Assembly: GCA_001692895.1 (NCBI GenBank)
Contig: KV748195.1
Span: 1 to 64,000, forward strand
Direction: 5' to 3'
DNA from: Cenococcum geophilum 1.58
Lineage: Eukaryota; Ascomycota; Dothideomycetes; Gloniales; Gloniaceae
DNA length: 64,000 nt
Below, in pieces: positions 10,354-21,394 of this stretch; positions within the stretch are counted from its first letter, which is position 1, and each line of letters starts with the position of its first letter. Position numbers and translations under genes: made by a program. A model generated the notes under the pieces. That model was not told where the DNA came from and ran no database searches. It was given only the letters and a program-made list of their open reading frames with translations.

Positions 10354-10779
10354 TGTAACGGGCTTATATAATTGCTTTTAAACCAAAGCTTATAGATTGC
10401 TACTATACAAGAATACTAAGCTAAGGAGAAAAAGAAGAAGAAGACTGTTGGAGACTAATAAGATATAAGGGGTCGCTAAGGCGCTAGTTATAAGCGAGCC
10501 AATAATAGGCGAGCTAATAGTAAGAAATAGTACTAGATAGTATGCGACAATATAACAGGTGGCAGAATATGGCAGAATTTAGTAGATAACGCGCTCTTAT
10601 TAGATAATCTGTATTCTCTAAAGGCACAGGTTACGTGCACAAAGACACGTTATTAAAGACACATTATATTAAGGTTAAAAAAACACAATTAAGACAAGAT
10701 TAAGATCATTAATTAATTAACCCATTTTTATTAATAAACTATTCTATATAAACTTTATAACAGCTCTAGCACCATTACA
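10354..10779 (+). mobile_element. solo LTR, family B (TTAAC target duplication), host of a nested LTR
   Basis: Fossil solo LTR. It begins TGTAACGGGCTTATATAA and ends CCATTACA (family ends TGTGACGG...CCGTCACA), flanked by TTAAC at 10349-10353 and 10780-10784. A TATA-like box (CTTATATAA) lies close to the left end. The family landmarks are GATTGCTACTATA, AAGCTAAGGAGAA and GGTCGCTAAGGCGCTAG. A second LTR (10598-10762) is inserted near its right end; without it the LTR is about 256 bp. Confidence 0.8.
10598..10762 (+). mobile_element. nested 165-bp solo LTR, family C (GCTCT target duplication)
   Basis: It starts TATTAGATAATCTG (from TGTTAGAT) and ends ACTTTATAACA. The host LTR's GCTCT is duplicated on both sides (10593-10597 and 10763-10767), so this LTR came in after the family B copy. 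No other copy in the window was noticed. Fossil. Confidence 0.75.
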
Positions 10780-10784
10780 TTAAC

Positions 10785-11058
10785 ACCCTTTTAGCGTCTT
10801 CCCCATTAACGCAATTATGGGCGTTAGTAGCGGCTAGTAAAAGCGCGGCAGGATTAGGAATAACTCTCTCGCGAGTAATAAGAGCTAGGAGGCCAAATAA
10901 GGAGCCTAACCGCCAGCTAGTAATTAATGTCAGCTAAGTAAAAGAGGAAGTAGTAAAAAAGGTGGTAAATATAAAAGTGGTAAAACAAACTATTATATAG
11001 GGCATAAGTGATATAAAGAAACTATAAGAGAAAAGGGGGGAATATATATTATGGATAT
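10785..11058. other. no gene recognised between two solo LTRs
   Basis: Comparatively GC-rich text with intact CpG (AAAAGCGCGGCAGG, CTCTCGCGAG). No protein family could be read in either direction. Confidence 0.3.
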
Positions 11059-11282
11059 TGTGACGGCTTGCATAAATACCTCTAAACTAAAGCTTGTAGA
11101 TTGCTATCTAATGAAGATACTAAGCTAAGAAGAAGAAAAGAAGGGGGTCGCTAGGACTATAGTAAATATATATAAAGGGGCAGCCGCTAAGGCGCTAGCG
11201 GTAAGCGAGCTAATTATAGGTTGGCAGAATATAGCAGCAGCATAGTAGAATTTAGTAGGTAACGCGCTCTAGCACCGTTATA
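11059..11282 (+). mobile_element. solo LTR, family B (GATAT target duplication)
   Basis: It begins TGTGACGGCTTGCATAAATA and ends GCACCGTTATA, flanked by GATAT at 11054-11058 and 11283-11287. It is 224 bp and ends 18 bp before the Copia element. Fossil; it provides the cleanest left end of the family. Confidence 0.85.
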
Positions 11283-11300
11283 GATATTTAATATTAATAC

Positions 11301-11501
11301 TGTTGGACTTATAAGGGGATATCACGTAGCTACGGTTCGTAGATAGTATAATAGTTGTTGTTCTTATTTTTATAGATAGGGGTAAGGGTCAAGGAACTTA
11401 AGGTTCCTCGCTACGGTAGTGCCGCGGTAACACGTGACGGCAACTTGCCTTATGTGACGGCAATTTGCCTTATATGGCGGCAATTTGCCCTATTCCCAAT
11501 A
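11301..11501 (-). repeat. Copia LTR, left copy (3' LTR)
   Basis: It begins TGTTGGACTTATAAGGGG and ends CCCAATA; ancestral ends are inferred as TGTTGG...CCAACA. It contains three imperfect tandem units of about 20 bp, each with the palindrome GGCAA(C/T)TTGCC, the first preceded by CACGTGAC. It differs from the right LTR at about 14 of 201 sites, all C/T or G/A, so an age estimated from this divergence would be inflated by RIP. Confidence 0.95.
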
Positions 11502-14500
11502 CTAGCAACTCTTCTTTTTATAGTTGCCATTTATATATATATAAATAGACAGGATGTAATAATACTAGATAGTGTATAATAAGACCAAACACTATGCGAT
11601 AATGCAGTAGTTGGCGAAGACGGGTAGGCCGCTAAGGCGCTAGCAGTAAGCGAGCCAATGGCGATTTTCCATCTTAGGGATGGAAAATCCTAATTGGCTG
11701 GATTAAGTTAGGGTTTGCAGAATGTTATGCTCCAAAAAGTCTTGGCAAGAGAATCTGACCAATTAGATAACTTTAACCGCTGGTTGAAGTTCCTGGACAT
11801 CTTAAGACCTTATGTGACTAAGAAATTTCTAGGGACTCCCTTTTAACCCAACCTTTAACTCGTATATGTAGAGTATTTGTGTTAATAAACGTCTCTAGTG
11901 CCTTATTTAGGTTTGCCTTTGTCATTATATCTGCCGGGTTATCTTAGCTATTAATCTATTAAATCTTAAAGAGTTCTTAACGCTTGTAGGATTGCTAAAG
12001 TGCTATAATATCAATTATAAGGCGCTTCTCTTTTGTAGTACCGAGCTTAACTAAACACTTATAAAGGGAATATGAGTTAGTACACACGATTATAGGGATA
12101 ACAGAAAGTTCGAGTTAATCTATAATTATCTTTAGGGTAGTTCTAATTATAATTGCTATATTAACTCTACTAACCATTCTATATATCTCTAATGCTAAAA
12201 TACTTTGGGTAATGCGCTTGCTCTTAGTTAAGCTCTAATAGATAAGATTGCTATGGATTGTGAAGTTATTCTCTTTAGTAAATTTGTTCGCAATAATAAT
12301 CTTATATCCTAACTAGGAGCTAAAATCTTTATTATTTATAAACGATCTATTGATAAATATAAAGAGCTTAGCGGTAGGAAGATTAATAGGTACGTAGAGT
12401 AGTCCCCAATTAAGATAGTTTATTTGCTAGAAAAGACGCTTATTTAGGGCAAGGATATTATCCTTAGTTAGTTCCTGGTGTTGGGCGGCAATAGAGAGAT
12501 TAAATAAAGCCTTAGGTTAATAGATAGAAGTAACATAAGCTCCGCGAGCGCGTTGCTCTACATATCTTTGCTTTAGAGAATTAGCGTTAATAACATTAAT
12601 CTTCTTACCTTAACCCTTCTAGCGCAAAGCAATAGAATCCTTATTTAGGGAGAGGATGTATCTATTAAAGAGTAATAGTGTTGTTAAACTAAGCTTTTCC
12701 TTTAGCTTTGCTATAAGATTTGCTTTTACTAGCTCGTCTTCTTTAAGAGCTAAGAATTGGTCGTCTCCTAAGATAATTGTATCGTTAGTTTATATGCCGA
12801 TAATTCTAAATAGAGTTCCTGTAGTTATAATAAGGAAGCAGGGATTAAATATAGAAGTAGTTATTAAAAGCTTCTCTTTATAGTGCTTGCTATAGGTAGC
12901 CTACTAATAAGTTCCTACTTCTGCAATTCTATATAGTGGCTTAAGCATAACTATAATTATATCTTCGGGATATTGGTGGCGAATTTGCTCTAGAAGGTAT
13001 GCTAGTATTAAGCGCTAAAGGCGCGTCTTTAATTAGGTATAGGCCTAAGTAATATCTCGTAAATAAACTACCATTTTATTTTTTATTAAGGAGGGAGCTA
13101 GTGCAATAATGACTTACTAACTAGCTTGTTATATTGTAGGAAATTACGTAAGAATTACCTCCTTACTATTATCGTTATAACCTTAAATAATAAGCCTTAA
13201 TTTCTTAAATGGGGCGTTAGTAGCTTTGCCCTTAATCTTATTAACCATTCTTAACTTAAAGATGCGAATTCCATTGAACTTAGTAGGGTTATACTTCTTA
13301 AATTTAAAGACTCCTCTTGCGATAAGACCGTCGATCTCCTACTTATCGGATGCTTAGAAAGGAGCTCCTGGGGTTATAATACGACCTTCCTTTTAGAGCT
13401 ATTTTGCGAGCTTAAAGTTAGCCTTCTTTTTAGCTGTTATAAAGGCCATTAATAACTTAACTTTATTCTTAATGGCGGTAATAAATTGTTCTTTAAAATT
13501 AATAAGGTGTTGGCGATTTTGTAATCCCTTCGGGCGACCTCTACCGCGTTATAGTTGTGGCGTATCTACTACAATTATATTGGGATCGTAGTCGCCTTCT
13601 AGAGTATATTGGTCGTGGTTCTCTTCTAGGGCATCTTTTAGGGCATCCTATAAAGGCTTAAAATTATTATCTTTGTAGTAAGGCTTAATAATAGTTGAAT
13701 GGAATTGGGTAGGTCTATAAGGCATCTAAATAGTATAAGTTTAACTATTAATTATAATGAGTTAATATGGGCCTAACTATCCTCCCCTTTTACGCTATAC
13801 GCGTACTTTAGACTAGAGTGGTAGATTAAGCGCAGTTAAGGTATTTGGGCTATTTTTTATTCCTAGTGCGTTATTGACCTAGCGTATAGCATAGAGGCGT
13901 CGCACCTTCTTTATTGCCTTGTGAATTGCCTTAGCTTGTTATACAACGGAGGGAGATAGTGGAGAATTGTTAGTTATTTATGGGTAGGCGCTAAAGACTA
14001 GCAACGTAGGTACGAGTCTATCTGGGCCAGCGAAATTGTTAATAGCTTTAACAGCTATTTATAAGGTAAGTTCTTCGCTAGCGTCCTTTAGTTCTAAAGA
14101 GATAATCTTATATACGCGGCGTAATAGCGCGTAATATTGCTTTACTTTTCTAATACTATTATATGCCTTAATAGGGACTTCCTTAACCTTAATTGCTATT
14201 GCCTTTGTTTATTATCGGAACTCTATAGATAAGAAGTTCTTTCCTGTATTATGGACGATTTAATTAGGGGGTCCTAGGTAGATATTAATCTAATATAACT
14301 AAAGGGTATCCTATGCGTTCCTAGCTAATATATCCTTTAAGAATTATGCGGCTTAGAAGGAGGTTAAGAAGTTAATAACTTAGAGTACTGGCTTGCCGCT
14401 AAGGTATATAACGTTAACAATAATATAGAAGTTAAAGTTGTAGTTATCTTTAAGGGTGAACTTAAATTGGCTAAGGGACCTCTAGTTTATTTAGTAGTAG

Positions 14501-17074
14501 TGGTAGTATTTTATAAGATACTTAATTGCCTTAACCTTAACTTTATAGCCTGCTTACTAAAGAACCCTAAGTAATTAATAAACTAATGGGTAACTAAAAT
14601 GACGGTGTAGTTGGCGTAACTCTAACTTAGTTAAATGGCTCTAAGTAATACTCTTTTCTGGTTATTAAAGGAGCAGCTAAGGGTAACCCTACTTACGTAT
14701 AATAGGCACCCAATTATCTCCCTATATGAGTATATTCTTAAGGTTATTAAGCTTAATGCCTAGTTTATTTATATCTCTAATACAAAATAAAAATGGGGTG
14801 TTTGTGGGAATAATATAAAAAGTGATGTACCCTAAGGGGGTTTAAACCCTAATTATGCTGAGAGAGATTATAGTACCTTTACTAAAACGAATTGTGTATT
14901 AGCCTGCCGTTAAATAGTTAATTTAAATAGAGCTATTAAGCTGCTAAAGGGCTCGAACTTAAGGTTCTCCTACTATAAATACTCCTGCGGCTCTAGTATC
15001 CGGTATAATACCATAGAAGACGTTTGCTGAGTATCTGTCGTTAAAGGAAAACGCGGAGCTCTCCTTTGGCTTATTAAAGATATCTAACTTCGTAATAAAA
15101 TGGAGCGTAGATTAGTTATTAAAAACAGCGACGGTTTATATGCCATTTACCTTACTATACTTAGTAAAGTATTGGTTATGTAAGTAGTCCTTAATTTCTA
15201 TATCTATAAGGAGCTGTTTGGTCTTATTAACCTTACCCTTAAGGTCTTCTACGCCTTTATATTAAACTAGGAAGCTTTAGAAGTAGGCCGTAGTAACCTT
15301 ATAATTTCTAACGTTTCTTATACTTTAACGGAACTTGTTATATACCTCTTTTCGCTTATTAAGGGAGTGTCTAGTTAATTAGTAATTTGGCTTCTTATAA
15401 ATATAGCACTTCTTTTAGTAATTACTTTGAAATAAACCTCTATAAGGACCTCTATAATTACCTTGTGGTTGATGTTAATTATACCCTTTACTATATTCCC
15501 TACTACGGCCGCTATATATTTGATTAGTCTAGTTATAATTATATTAGTTAGGAACGCTTAGTTAGGTAGGGCTTTTAGTATAAAGCTATTAAGATTCTTA
15601 TGTTTGTATTACAGTACCTATAGCGGAGCGTAGCTTGGTATATACTCCTTTAAACGTATTTATAGGTTTGTATAGCGCTAAGTTACACTTAGGAATGCTA
15701 TGGTATGCTAAGATAACCTAGTTCCTTAGGCTGTTCTTATTTTAGTAAATTTTGGTAAGTCCGCGTTAAATTTTCTAGAGTTTATTAAAGAGTAGTTAAA
15801 GGTACTCTAGGTAAGTTATTATTGGGTTAGAAGTGATAACTCTCTAGAATATAGTCTCCCGCTATTTAGATATATAGAGTTAGCGGTTCTTATTGGTTTT
15901 AAAGTAGGCTCTAGTAAGCTAAAGCATTATATTAAAGCTATAGTTTTTACCTGTAATATAGTCGTAATAGAATATCGCCGCCTGTCCCTTTAATATAATA
16001 GAGAAAGCATAATGGAACTAGTGGCGTTAAATTTTAACCTTGTTGTAGCAGTTATAAAAGACCTGTAATTTTACTCTAAGTATATTGTATAATTCTCCTC
16101 TAAACTTTTTTTCTTCGTCTAAATATACCTTTATTAGATTCGTAACTTCTTAAGATAGAGGCTTATTAGTTAGCTAGGATAGAGGAGTTAGAGGTAGTAA
16201 AGGTAGAGGAAGAGCACCTCTAGGTAGTAGAGCACCTTTAGGTGGAAGAGTAGTGTTCTAGGGGTTTTGTTTTAAATTAAAGTTGCCTTCTAAAGAATAT
16301 AGGTTGGTTTTGGGTTTCCGTAGTTAACGTATAATTTTAGCTTCTGTCTATACTGGTTCTTTTATACTAGTAAGAACGGCGTAAATATTAAGTAATTGGG
16401 TTACTGTCCTTAGTAATATATACCCCATTCCTTTAGAGGGAGTCTTAAAAATCCTAAATAATATTAACATTGCCAAGTGCCTAGGTGTCAGCGGTCTATC
16501 CTATAAAATCCTCCCTAAAGTATTCCCATAACTGTAAATTGGCGTAGTGGCTATCTTAGTAGAATAGAATATAGTGTAGGAGAAAGCTGTTAACTTGTTT
16601 TACGGTACAGGTTATTATATTAAAGGTAAATACGTCCTAATCTTTATTGATGAGTTTCGTGTATATAGCTACCCCTAGTGGTAAGGAGTTTCTCTAGTTA
16701 TTTGGAGTGGCCATAGTTATATCTTCGGAGGAAGGGAATATTGGTGGTATAGGGATTGTTGTTTGGTACGCATTTATGATGTATATTTGTAATTATAGGG
16801 CTTAGGACCAGTTTTAGCCTTAAATCGCGAAGACTTATAAAGTGTATTATTCTGTGTAATAGACGCAAGAATCTATAATTTAGGGAAGGCTTAGGACCAG
16901 TTCTGGCCTTTAAATCCTTAGATTTGTAAAAGAGTTCTATTTAAGGTTTAGGACCAGTTCTGACCTTAAAAAACAGCTTCCCTTAGCACGAGTAGCACTG
17001 GTATAGTAGCTTATCTTTTTTTAGTAAATACCTAGCTGTTCTATAGCATAACTGTGAAGTTAACTACTAATTAG

Positions 17075-17275
17075 TGTTGGACTTATAAGGGGATATTATG
17101 TAGCTACGGTTTGTAGATAGTATAATGGTTATTGTTCTTATTTTTATAGATAGGGGTAAGGGTTGAGGAACTTAAGGTTCCTCGCTACGGTAGTGCCGCG
17201 GCGACACGTGACGGCAACTTGCCTCACGTGACGGCAATTTGCCTTACATGGCGGCAATTTACCCTATTCCTAATA
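17075..17275 (-). repeat. Copia LTR, right copy (5' LTR)
   Basis: Same length (201 bp) and architecture as the left LTR, including the three GGCAA.TTGCC palindromes. It is followed by the target duplication AATAC and then by short AT-rich palindromes (TTAATATTTAGTATATTAAA near 17290; AGCAGTATTCTGCT near 17332). Confidence 0.95.
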
Positions 17276-17383
17276 AATACAAAAAGTGTTAATATTTAGT
17301 ATATTAAATATTAAAGATTTTATATAAATATAGCAGTATTCTGCTATTTTATATAGTTAAATAAATAAAGTAGGGTATTTTAA

Positions 17384-18027
17384 TAACTAGCGCGTGCACG
17401 TACTAATTACGTAATTGTAAGTAGTTAAAGGGTAAACCTTAAGTTAGAAGGTAGGAGAGTTCCTCCTTAATTTCTATAAGCTGCTTTGCTGGTATTTATA
17501 TACAAGATAGGGTAGATTACCTAATAAGTCCTCTTTTATTATGCAGAGGAGGTATTAAATTAGGTGAAGGTCTTAATTAAGGGGAAGTACTGAATTACTT
17601 ATCTTAATACTTAGGTGTAGTATACCTTACTATATAATTTTCTGTCAATAGGGTATACTATAAAAAGTGGTATAAGTAGTAGGTAGAAAATAGGTAGAGG
17701 ACGTATAGGGGAGGGAAGAGAGGTAGGGGAAAGGTAGGGGAAGGGGGAAGGTAGGAAAGTATATGTTAGCGACTTAGTCAATTAAGGCACAAGCATAGTA
17801 AGTATTAAGATAAGTAATTTAGTGCTTCCCCTTAATTAAGACCTTTACCTAATTTAATACCTCCTCTATATGACAAGAGAGGACTTATTAGGTGATTAAC
17901 CCTATCTTATATATAAATATCAGCAAGACAGCTCTAGAAATTAATAAGAAACTCTCTTACCTTCCAACTTAAGGTTTACCCTTTAACTGCTTACGATTAT
18001 ATAATTACCACGTATACGCGCTAGTAG
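17384..18027. mobile_element. long-arm hairpin (foldback/MITE-like) element
   Basis: Two arms of about 230 bp, 17384-17613 and 17799-18027, are inverted copies; the shared text includes ACTAGCGCG, AGTTAAAGGGTAAACCTTAA, GAGGAGGTATTAAATTAGGT and AAGGTCTTAATTAAGGGGAA. Most differences are transitions. The 185-bp centre holds a purine tract at about 17697-17760 (GGGGAGGGAAGAGAGG and similar). TTAA stands just outside both ends (17380-17383 and 18028-18031). No transposase is encoded. It could be a piggyBac-like MITE because of the TTAA, but the tips do not begin with CCC, so the superfamily is open. It lies 105 bp from the Copia element. Confidence 0.8.
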
Positions 18028-18031
18028 TTAA

Positions 18032-18419
18032 CATCACCACTAAGAAATTCTTATAGTATTAATTCTAATATCGTGCGAGCGCCATATTTAGTATTTATAT
18101 CTTATATCTATACATCTAATCTTACTTTTAAGCTCGCGGCGTTAGCCTCCGGTCATTACTACCGTCTTAATTATAGACCACGTGGTTCCTACTAATTTAA
18201 GTCGTCTATATTGTCGACCATCTTAAAAGTTCCCCGGATTTCTATTCTTGCCTATTATATTCCTTACCTTGCACTTCTTAATTACTTTTCTCTTTTTTTT
18301 TAAGTTATAGGCGAAATAATTCTACCCATATAATATCTATAATTTACATTATATAATCTATTTAAAAATTTAAGTTATAGGCAGGTTGTATTAGAGGGAT
18401 ATAAGACAAAATAATAGAG
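18032..18419. other. no gene recognised
   Basis: AT-rich text with CpG-containing patches (AAGCTCGCGGCGTTAGC near 18131). No coding trace. Confidence 0.3.
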
Positions 18420-19105
18420 TAATAACTAATACCTAGACATTTAAAGGCGGACAGGCTAGCTCTTAGCACTTAGTAAATATATTTGCACTATATATCCTAG
18501 AATATTAAGCTTTGTCTAAGCGTTCTACGTAATAACCGTTTAGTTTTTTATTGCATAGAAAGTCTCCGGCCCCTAGGTATAGGCGAAATAAGTAATATAA
18601 AAATCCTTACTCTATAAGGTCCCGTTAAACTAAATTTAGAAACCTATTGTAGCTGTCTAGCTATTATAAGTTGGTACTATTTGGTTAACCTCTAGGGAGG
18701 TAAGGTTATTATAAACGAGGCAAGACCCTCCGGCGCATTTATCGATGCTAAAGGGGAACTATTAGTTGTATATATTATCTAAGGTAGTATTATAGTCGCC
18801 AAGCTGCGGAAGGCCGGGTATAGTATAGCTGTTAATAGAACCTATATCTACAGTAATAATCGGGGTAGTGGTGGCGGAAGGAAGGAGGGAGATAATGGGG
18901 AGGATAATGATAGATATATGCATATTAATATTATAATTTATTCCAATTTCTTAATAGAACTTATTTGGCTATTATATAATAGTTATCCTTAGTAAAGAAC
19001 TTAGAAATTATTATAGAGTATACTATAACCGGAGGGGATAGGAGCGCTTAAATATAGAGCTAGAGTTAGGGATCTTTAGTTAAGCTAATAAAGTAGTAGT
19101 TTTTA
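18420..19105 (-). repeat. duplicated block 3, copy A (partner 52262-52925, inverted)
   Basis: The minus strand here aligns with the plus strand of 52262-52925. It covers about 170 bp upstream (CGCTCCTATCCCCTCCGGTTATA), the whole small secreted protein gene, and a few bases downstream. It ends at CTACTACTTTATTA, 25 bp from the LTR-F copy at 19130. Confidence 0.8.
18456..18923 (-). pseudogene. small secreted protein relic, candidate effector (copy A)
   Basis: It starts at ATG 18923-18921 with a clear signal peptide, MHISIIILPIISLLPSATTT, and runs 156 codons in one frame to TAG at 18458-18456. The mature part reads IPGLPQLGDYNTTL, then FPFSIDKCAGGSCLVYNNLT, EVNQIVPTYN, FNGTLQSKDF and TQGPETFYAIKN. 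There are two close Cys (KCAGGSC), and positions that are Cys in the other copy are Tyr here (for example NIYN against NICN). It is small, secreted and Cys-containing with potential N-glycosylation sites (NLT, NGT), which is the usual profile of fungal effectors or other apoplastic proteins; no family was recognised. The reading frame is 6 codons longer than in copy B because the last stop is absent. Silenced by RIP-type stops. Confidence 0.7.
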
Positions 19106-19129
19106 CTGTGACAAATTTACGGTATCTAG

Positions 19130-19362
19130 TGTGACGGCGCTAGAGCATATCACCTGCTAAATTAAGCATAGTAAGAAGGACGCATATAAGCCTGTATAAT
19201 TAGATTGTCTATAAATGAGGATCTAAAGCTAAAAAAAGAAAAGGAGAAGAAAGGCAGCGTTACTTAAAGTCTTATATAGTCCTTAAGTCACGTAAGCTTA
19301 CGTAACTCTACGTCTACTATAACGTCTACTATAATCCACCGTGTTCTACCAGCGCCGTAACA
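19130..19362 (+). mobile_element. LTR-like fossil, family F
   Basis: It begins TGTGACGGCGCTAGAGC and ends AGCGCCGTAACA, so the ends are inverted (TGTGACGGCGC/GCGCCGTAACA). Inside is TATAATTAGATTGTCTATAA, shared with copies near 950 and 43790. The flanking five bases (TCTAG and CTCTA) do not match cleanly, so a solo LTR is likely but not shown. Fossil. Confidence 0.55.
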
Positions 19363-19599
19363 CTCTATAGTAGAGGCGTATTTTAACTAAACTGGATCCT
19401 GTTAATTTAGTTAATTAAATAAAGTAAATTTAAAGCTACGGAGCTCTTAGAGCTCTAATTCTCTAACCCAATTTAGTAGGTGTAATAAAAGGATAAAGCT
19501 AATTAGCGACGTTAAAGTAATAAATTCTGTCTTTATTTTCTATATAGCTATAAAAGCTAAGCGGTTATAGGAGCTATGTAATAGTAGGAGCTCGGAATT

Positions 19600-19800
19600 A
19601 TAGGAGTAGCTTAATTATAGAAGGTAATTGTGATTTAACTATAGATACGTAACTAGCACTTATTTTAGGTTAGCGTAAGCACAATAGGACTTTTCTCATA
19701 GTGTACTACTTGCGCTTACCTAGGCAAGACTTAAAGCGACTTTTTACGGCCGCTATTTTTTACCACAGCCATTAGCAAGCCGTTCTTCGCTAGCGTTATA
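19600..19800 (+). repeat. dispersed repeat G, copy 1
   Basis: It shares AGTAGCTTAATTATAG, GGTAATTGTGATTTAACTAT, ATTTTAGGTTAGCGTAAGCA and GCGCTTACCTAGGCAAGACT with 30745-31010, and the middle part with 63190-63330. The pair AGGTTAGCGTAAGC and GCGCTTACCTAGG is an inverted repeat, so the unit can fold. This copy lacks about 65 bases that copy 2 has before TTAGCAAGCCGTTCTTCGC. Nature unknown; no coding. Confidence 0.6.
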
Positions 19801-21394
19801 CTGCTACTTTAGTATCGCCTAGCGCATTACGTTCCTAAAAGCTAAGCTGTTATTAATTGGTTCCTTATAACCCTTTACTAGTATTCCCTCCTTTATATAT
19901 GCATATAATTTCGCATTCCTTCCTCTAGCTTTATTTACCTCGTTAGCTCTATTATAAAGGATATTTTCTACCCTTTTTCTTACTATTAGCTAGGACAGCT
20001 GCTTATTACTTCGCCTTCCCCCTTATATCTACTTCTTAATTGTTTTAAACGTGGCTTACCGGCTATTAGGCTTGTTATTCCTCTATATAACCTACTACTA
20101 AACTTAACTGGCGTTACAAATTAGCCTCGTCCTAGTTTGGCTGCATTACTTATTTAATTTTTACTTATTTGCTCCCTGCTATTATAGGGTAAATAATTAA
20201 CTAGCATTACTAGGGTACGGCCTCGTTTGTTTTTATCCTATTATACTTTTTATCTACTATCTACTAGGCTTTCTATGAGACTTTTCTTTACTTCCATATT
20301 GTAGCTATATCTCTCGCGGTTGTTGCAGTATATATTTTCTTAAGCATCTCGATTCCGCTAAAGGTCTGTTTAAGCGGGAAATTTCACGCCACGACCCAGC
20401 GGTATATCCGTAGTGTCATCCACTTCTTTCTCTAATCCTAGATGGTAAAGTAGCAATTTATAGGTTTATTAAGCCCCTTAGCTGCGCTCGATTTATTACC
20501 TAAGCGTAGTTCCGTATAACGTATTTAAGAAGCTACGGTCTCTTATACCTAGTGATCTTTTTAAATTAGAGCCAATATAGAGCTTTAGAATGGATTAAGG
20601 CTTGCCCTAAAGTAGATCTAAGGTAGTAGAGCTCTTAGAGCTCCAAACCCTATACCTAATTAAGAGGGAGGAAAGGACATTATATCGTCAGTGCGTAGGA
20701 TTAGCTAATTAGGGGCTTGCGTAATGGCTTAGCGCTCTTAATAGCTAGTATTAGCCACTAAATCTAAAATATCTAGTTATACCTTAGCCCTTACGTCCTC
20801 GCCATTACCCTTTTTACCTCCCCCTCCCTTAGTATTACTACTTACCCTTTTAGTGTTGTTCCTCGCTGATTAATATAGAACGATTCTTCCTATCTATATA
20901 CCTGCCTTAGATAATATCCTTACTCCTAAAGAAATTAGCCCGAATAAAACTAACGCGTTAAGGAAAGTAGAGGAGTTTAAGCTAAACGGTAAGCAGTATA
21001 TTTAGTATTATACCTTAATAAAGGCGCCTAAAAATCTAAAATACGAACGTTACCAATATAGCGTAAGCGTAAGGAGGGGTTATTAGAGGTGCAGTTCGCC
21101 GCTATTAAGGCGATTATTAATTAAGGCGACAATACTAATAACGTATTTATAGTATATATTTGCTTTAAAGCTCTAGCTTTTAATAGGCTGGTGGAGTGGA
21201 TTTAAGCCTAGATTTAGTCTAGTTTAGTTTAAAAAGATTACTACCTATGCCTAGGACTTATTTGGCTTAAGCGATAGATCTTCCTATTAATTAGTTTCTA
21301 TAACGATGTAATACCTATCCCTTTTATAAGGCTTTTAAGTAGTGACTAATAAAAATAGATCTATGCGTCCTGCTAGCACGGGCGGCCTTGCTAA
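19801..21394 (+). other. coding trace of unrecognised gene within otherwise empty stretch
   Basis: From about 20830 to 21320 the plus strand keeps long open stretches: TPKEISPNKTNALRKVEEFK and YTLIKAPKNLKYERYQYS in one frame, then EVQFAAIKAIINQGDNTNNV in another. The first resembles a Gag-like or hypothetical fungal N-terminus, but no family could be assigned. The rest (19801-20830) is AT-rich without a trace I trust. Confidence 0.3.

Larger units (their letters stand above)
11301..17275 (-). mobile_element. Copia (Ty1/Copia) LTR retrotransposon fossil, full length, coding strand minus
   Basis: Two 201-bp direct LTRs bound a 5.6-kb interior, with the 5-bp target duplication AATAC at 11296-11300 and 17276-17280. 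On the minus strand the parts are in Copia order. A Gag zinc-knuckle-like stretch of fungal type (KKCYIYKKPNY near 15400) comes first, then protease (IIPDTRAAGV near 14990), integrase (about 13.8-14.65 kb, with TGKNF and a VKEVPI.A.NSI.KV block), reverse transcriptase (TNDTIILGDDQF near 12770, the fungal 'QTDDTL.L' motif), then the RNase H region towards 11.9 kb. A purine run (AAAAAGAAGAG) precedes the left LTR on the coding strand. The element is heavily broken throughout by RIP-type change. A scrap resembling LTR family B lies at about 11620-11690. Confidence 0.95.

Noticed and set aside
12656-12883. 75-codon plus-strand open frame
   Set aside because: It is antisense to the Copia reverse transcriptase region, whose fungal Copia motifs are clear on the minus strand.
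11301-17275. Dating the Copia insertion from LTR divergence
   Set aside because: All differences between the two LTRs are C/T or G/A; RIP, not time, explains most of them, so no age can be given.
17384-18027. Calling the hairpin a piggyBac element
   Set aside because: TTAA is present at both sides, but TTAA is very common in this AT-rich sequence and the element tips lack the usual CCC start.
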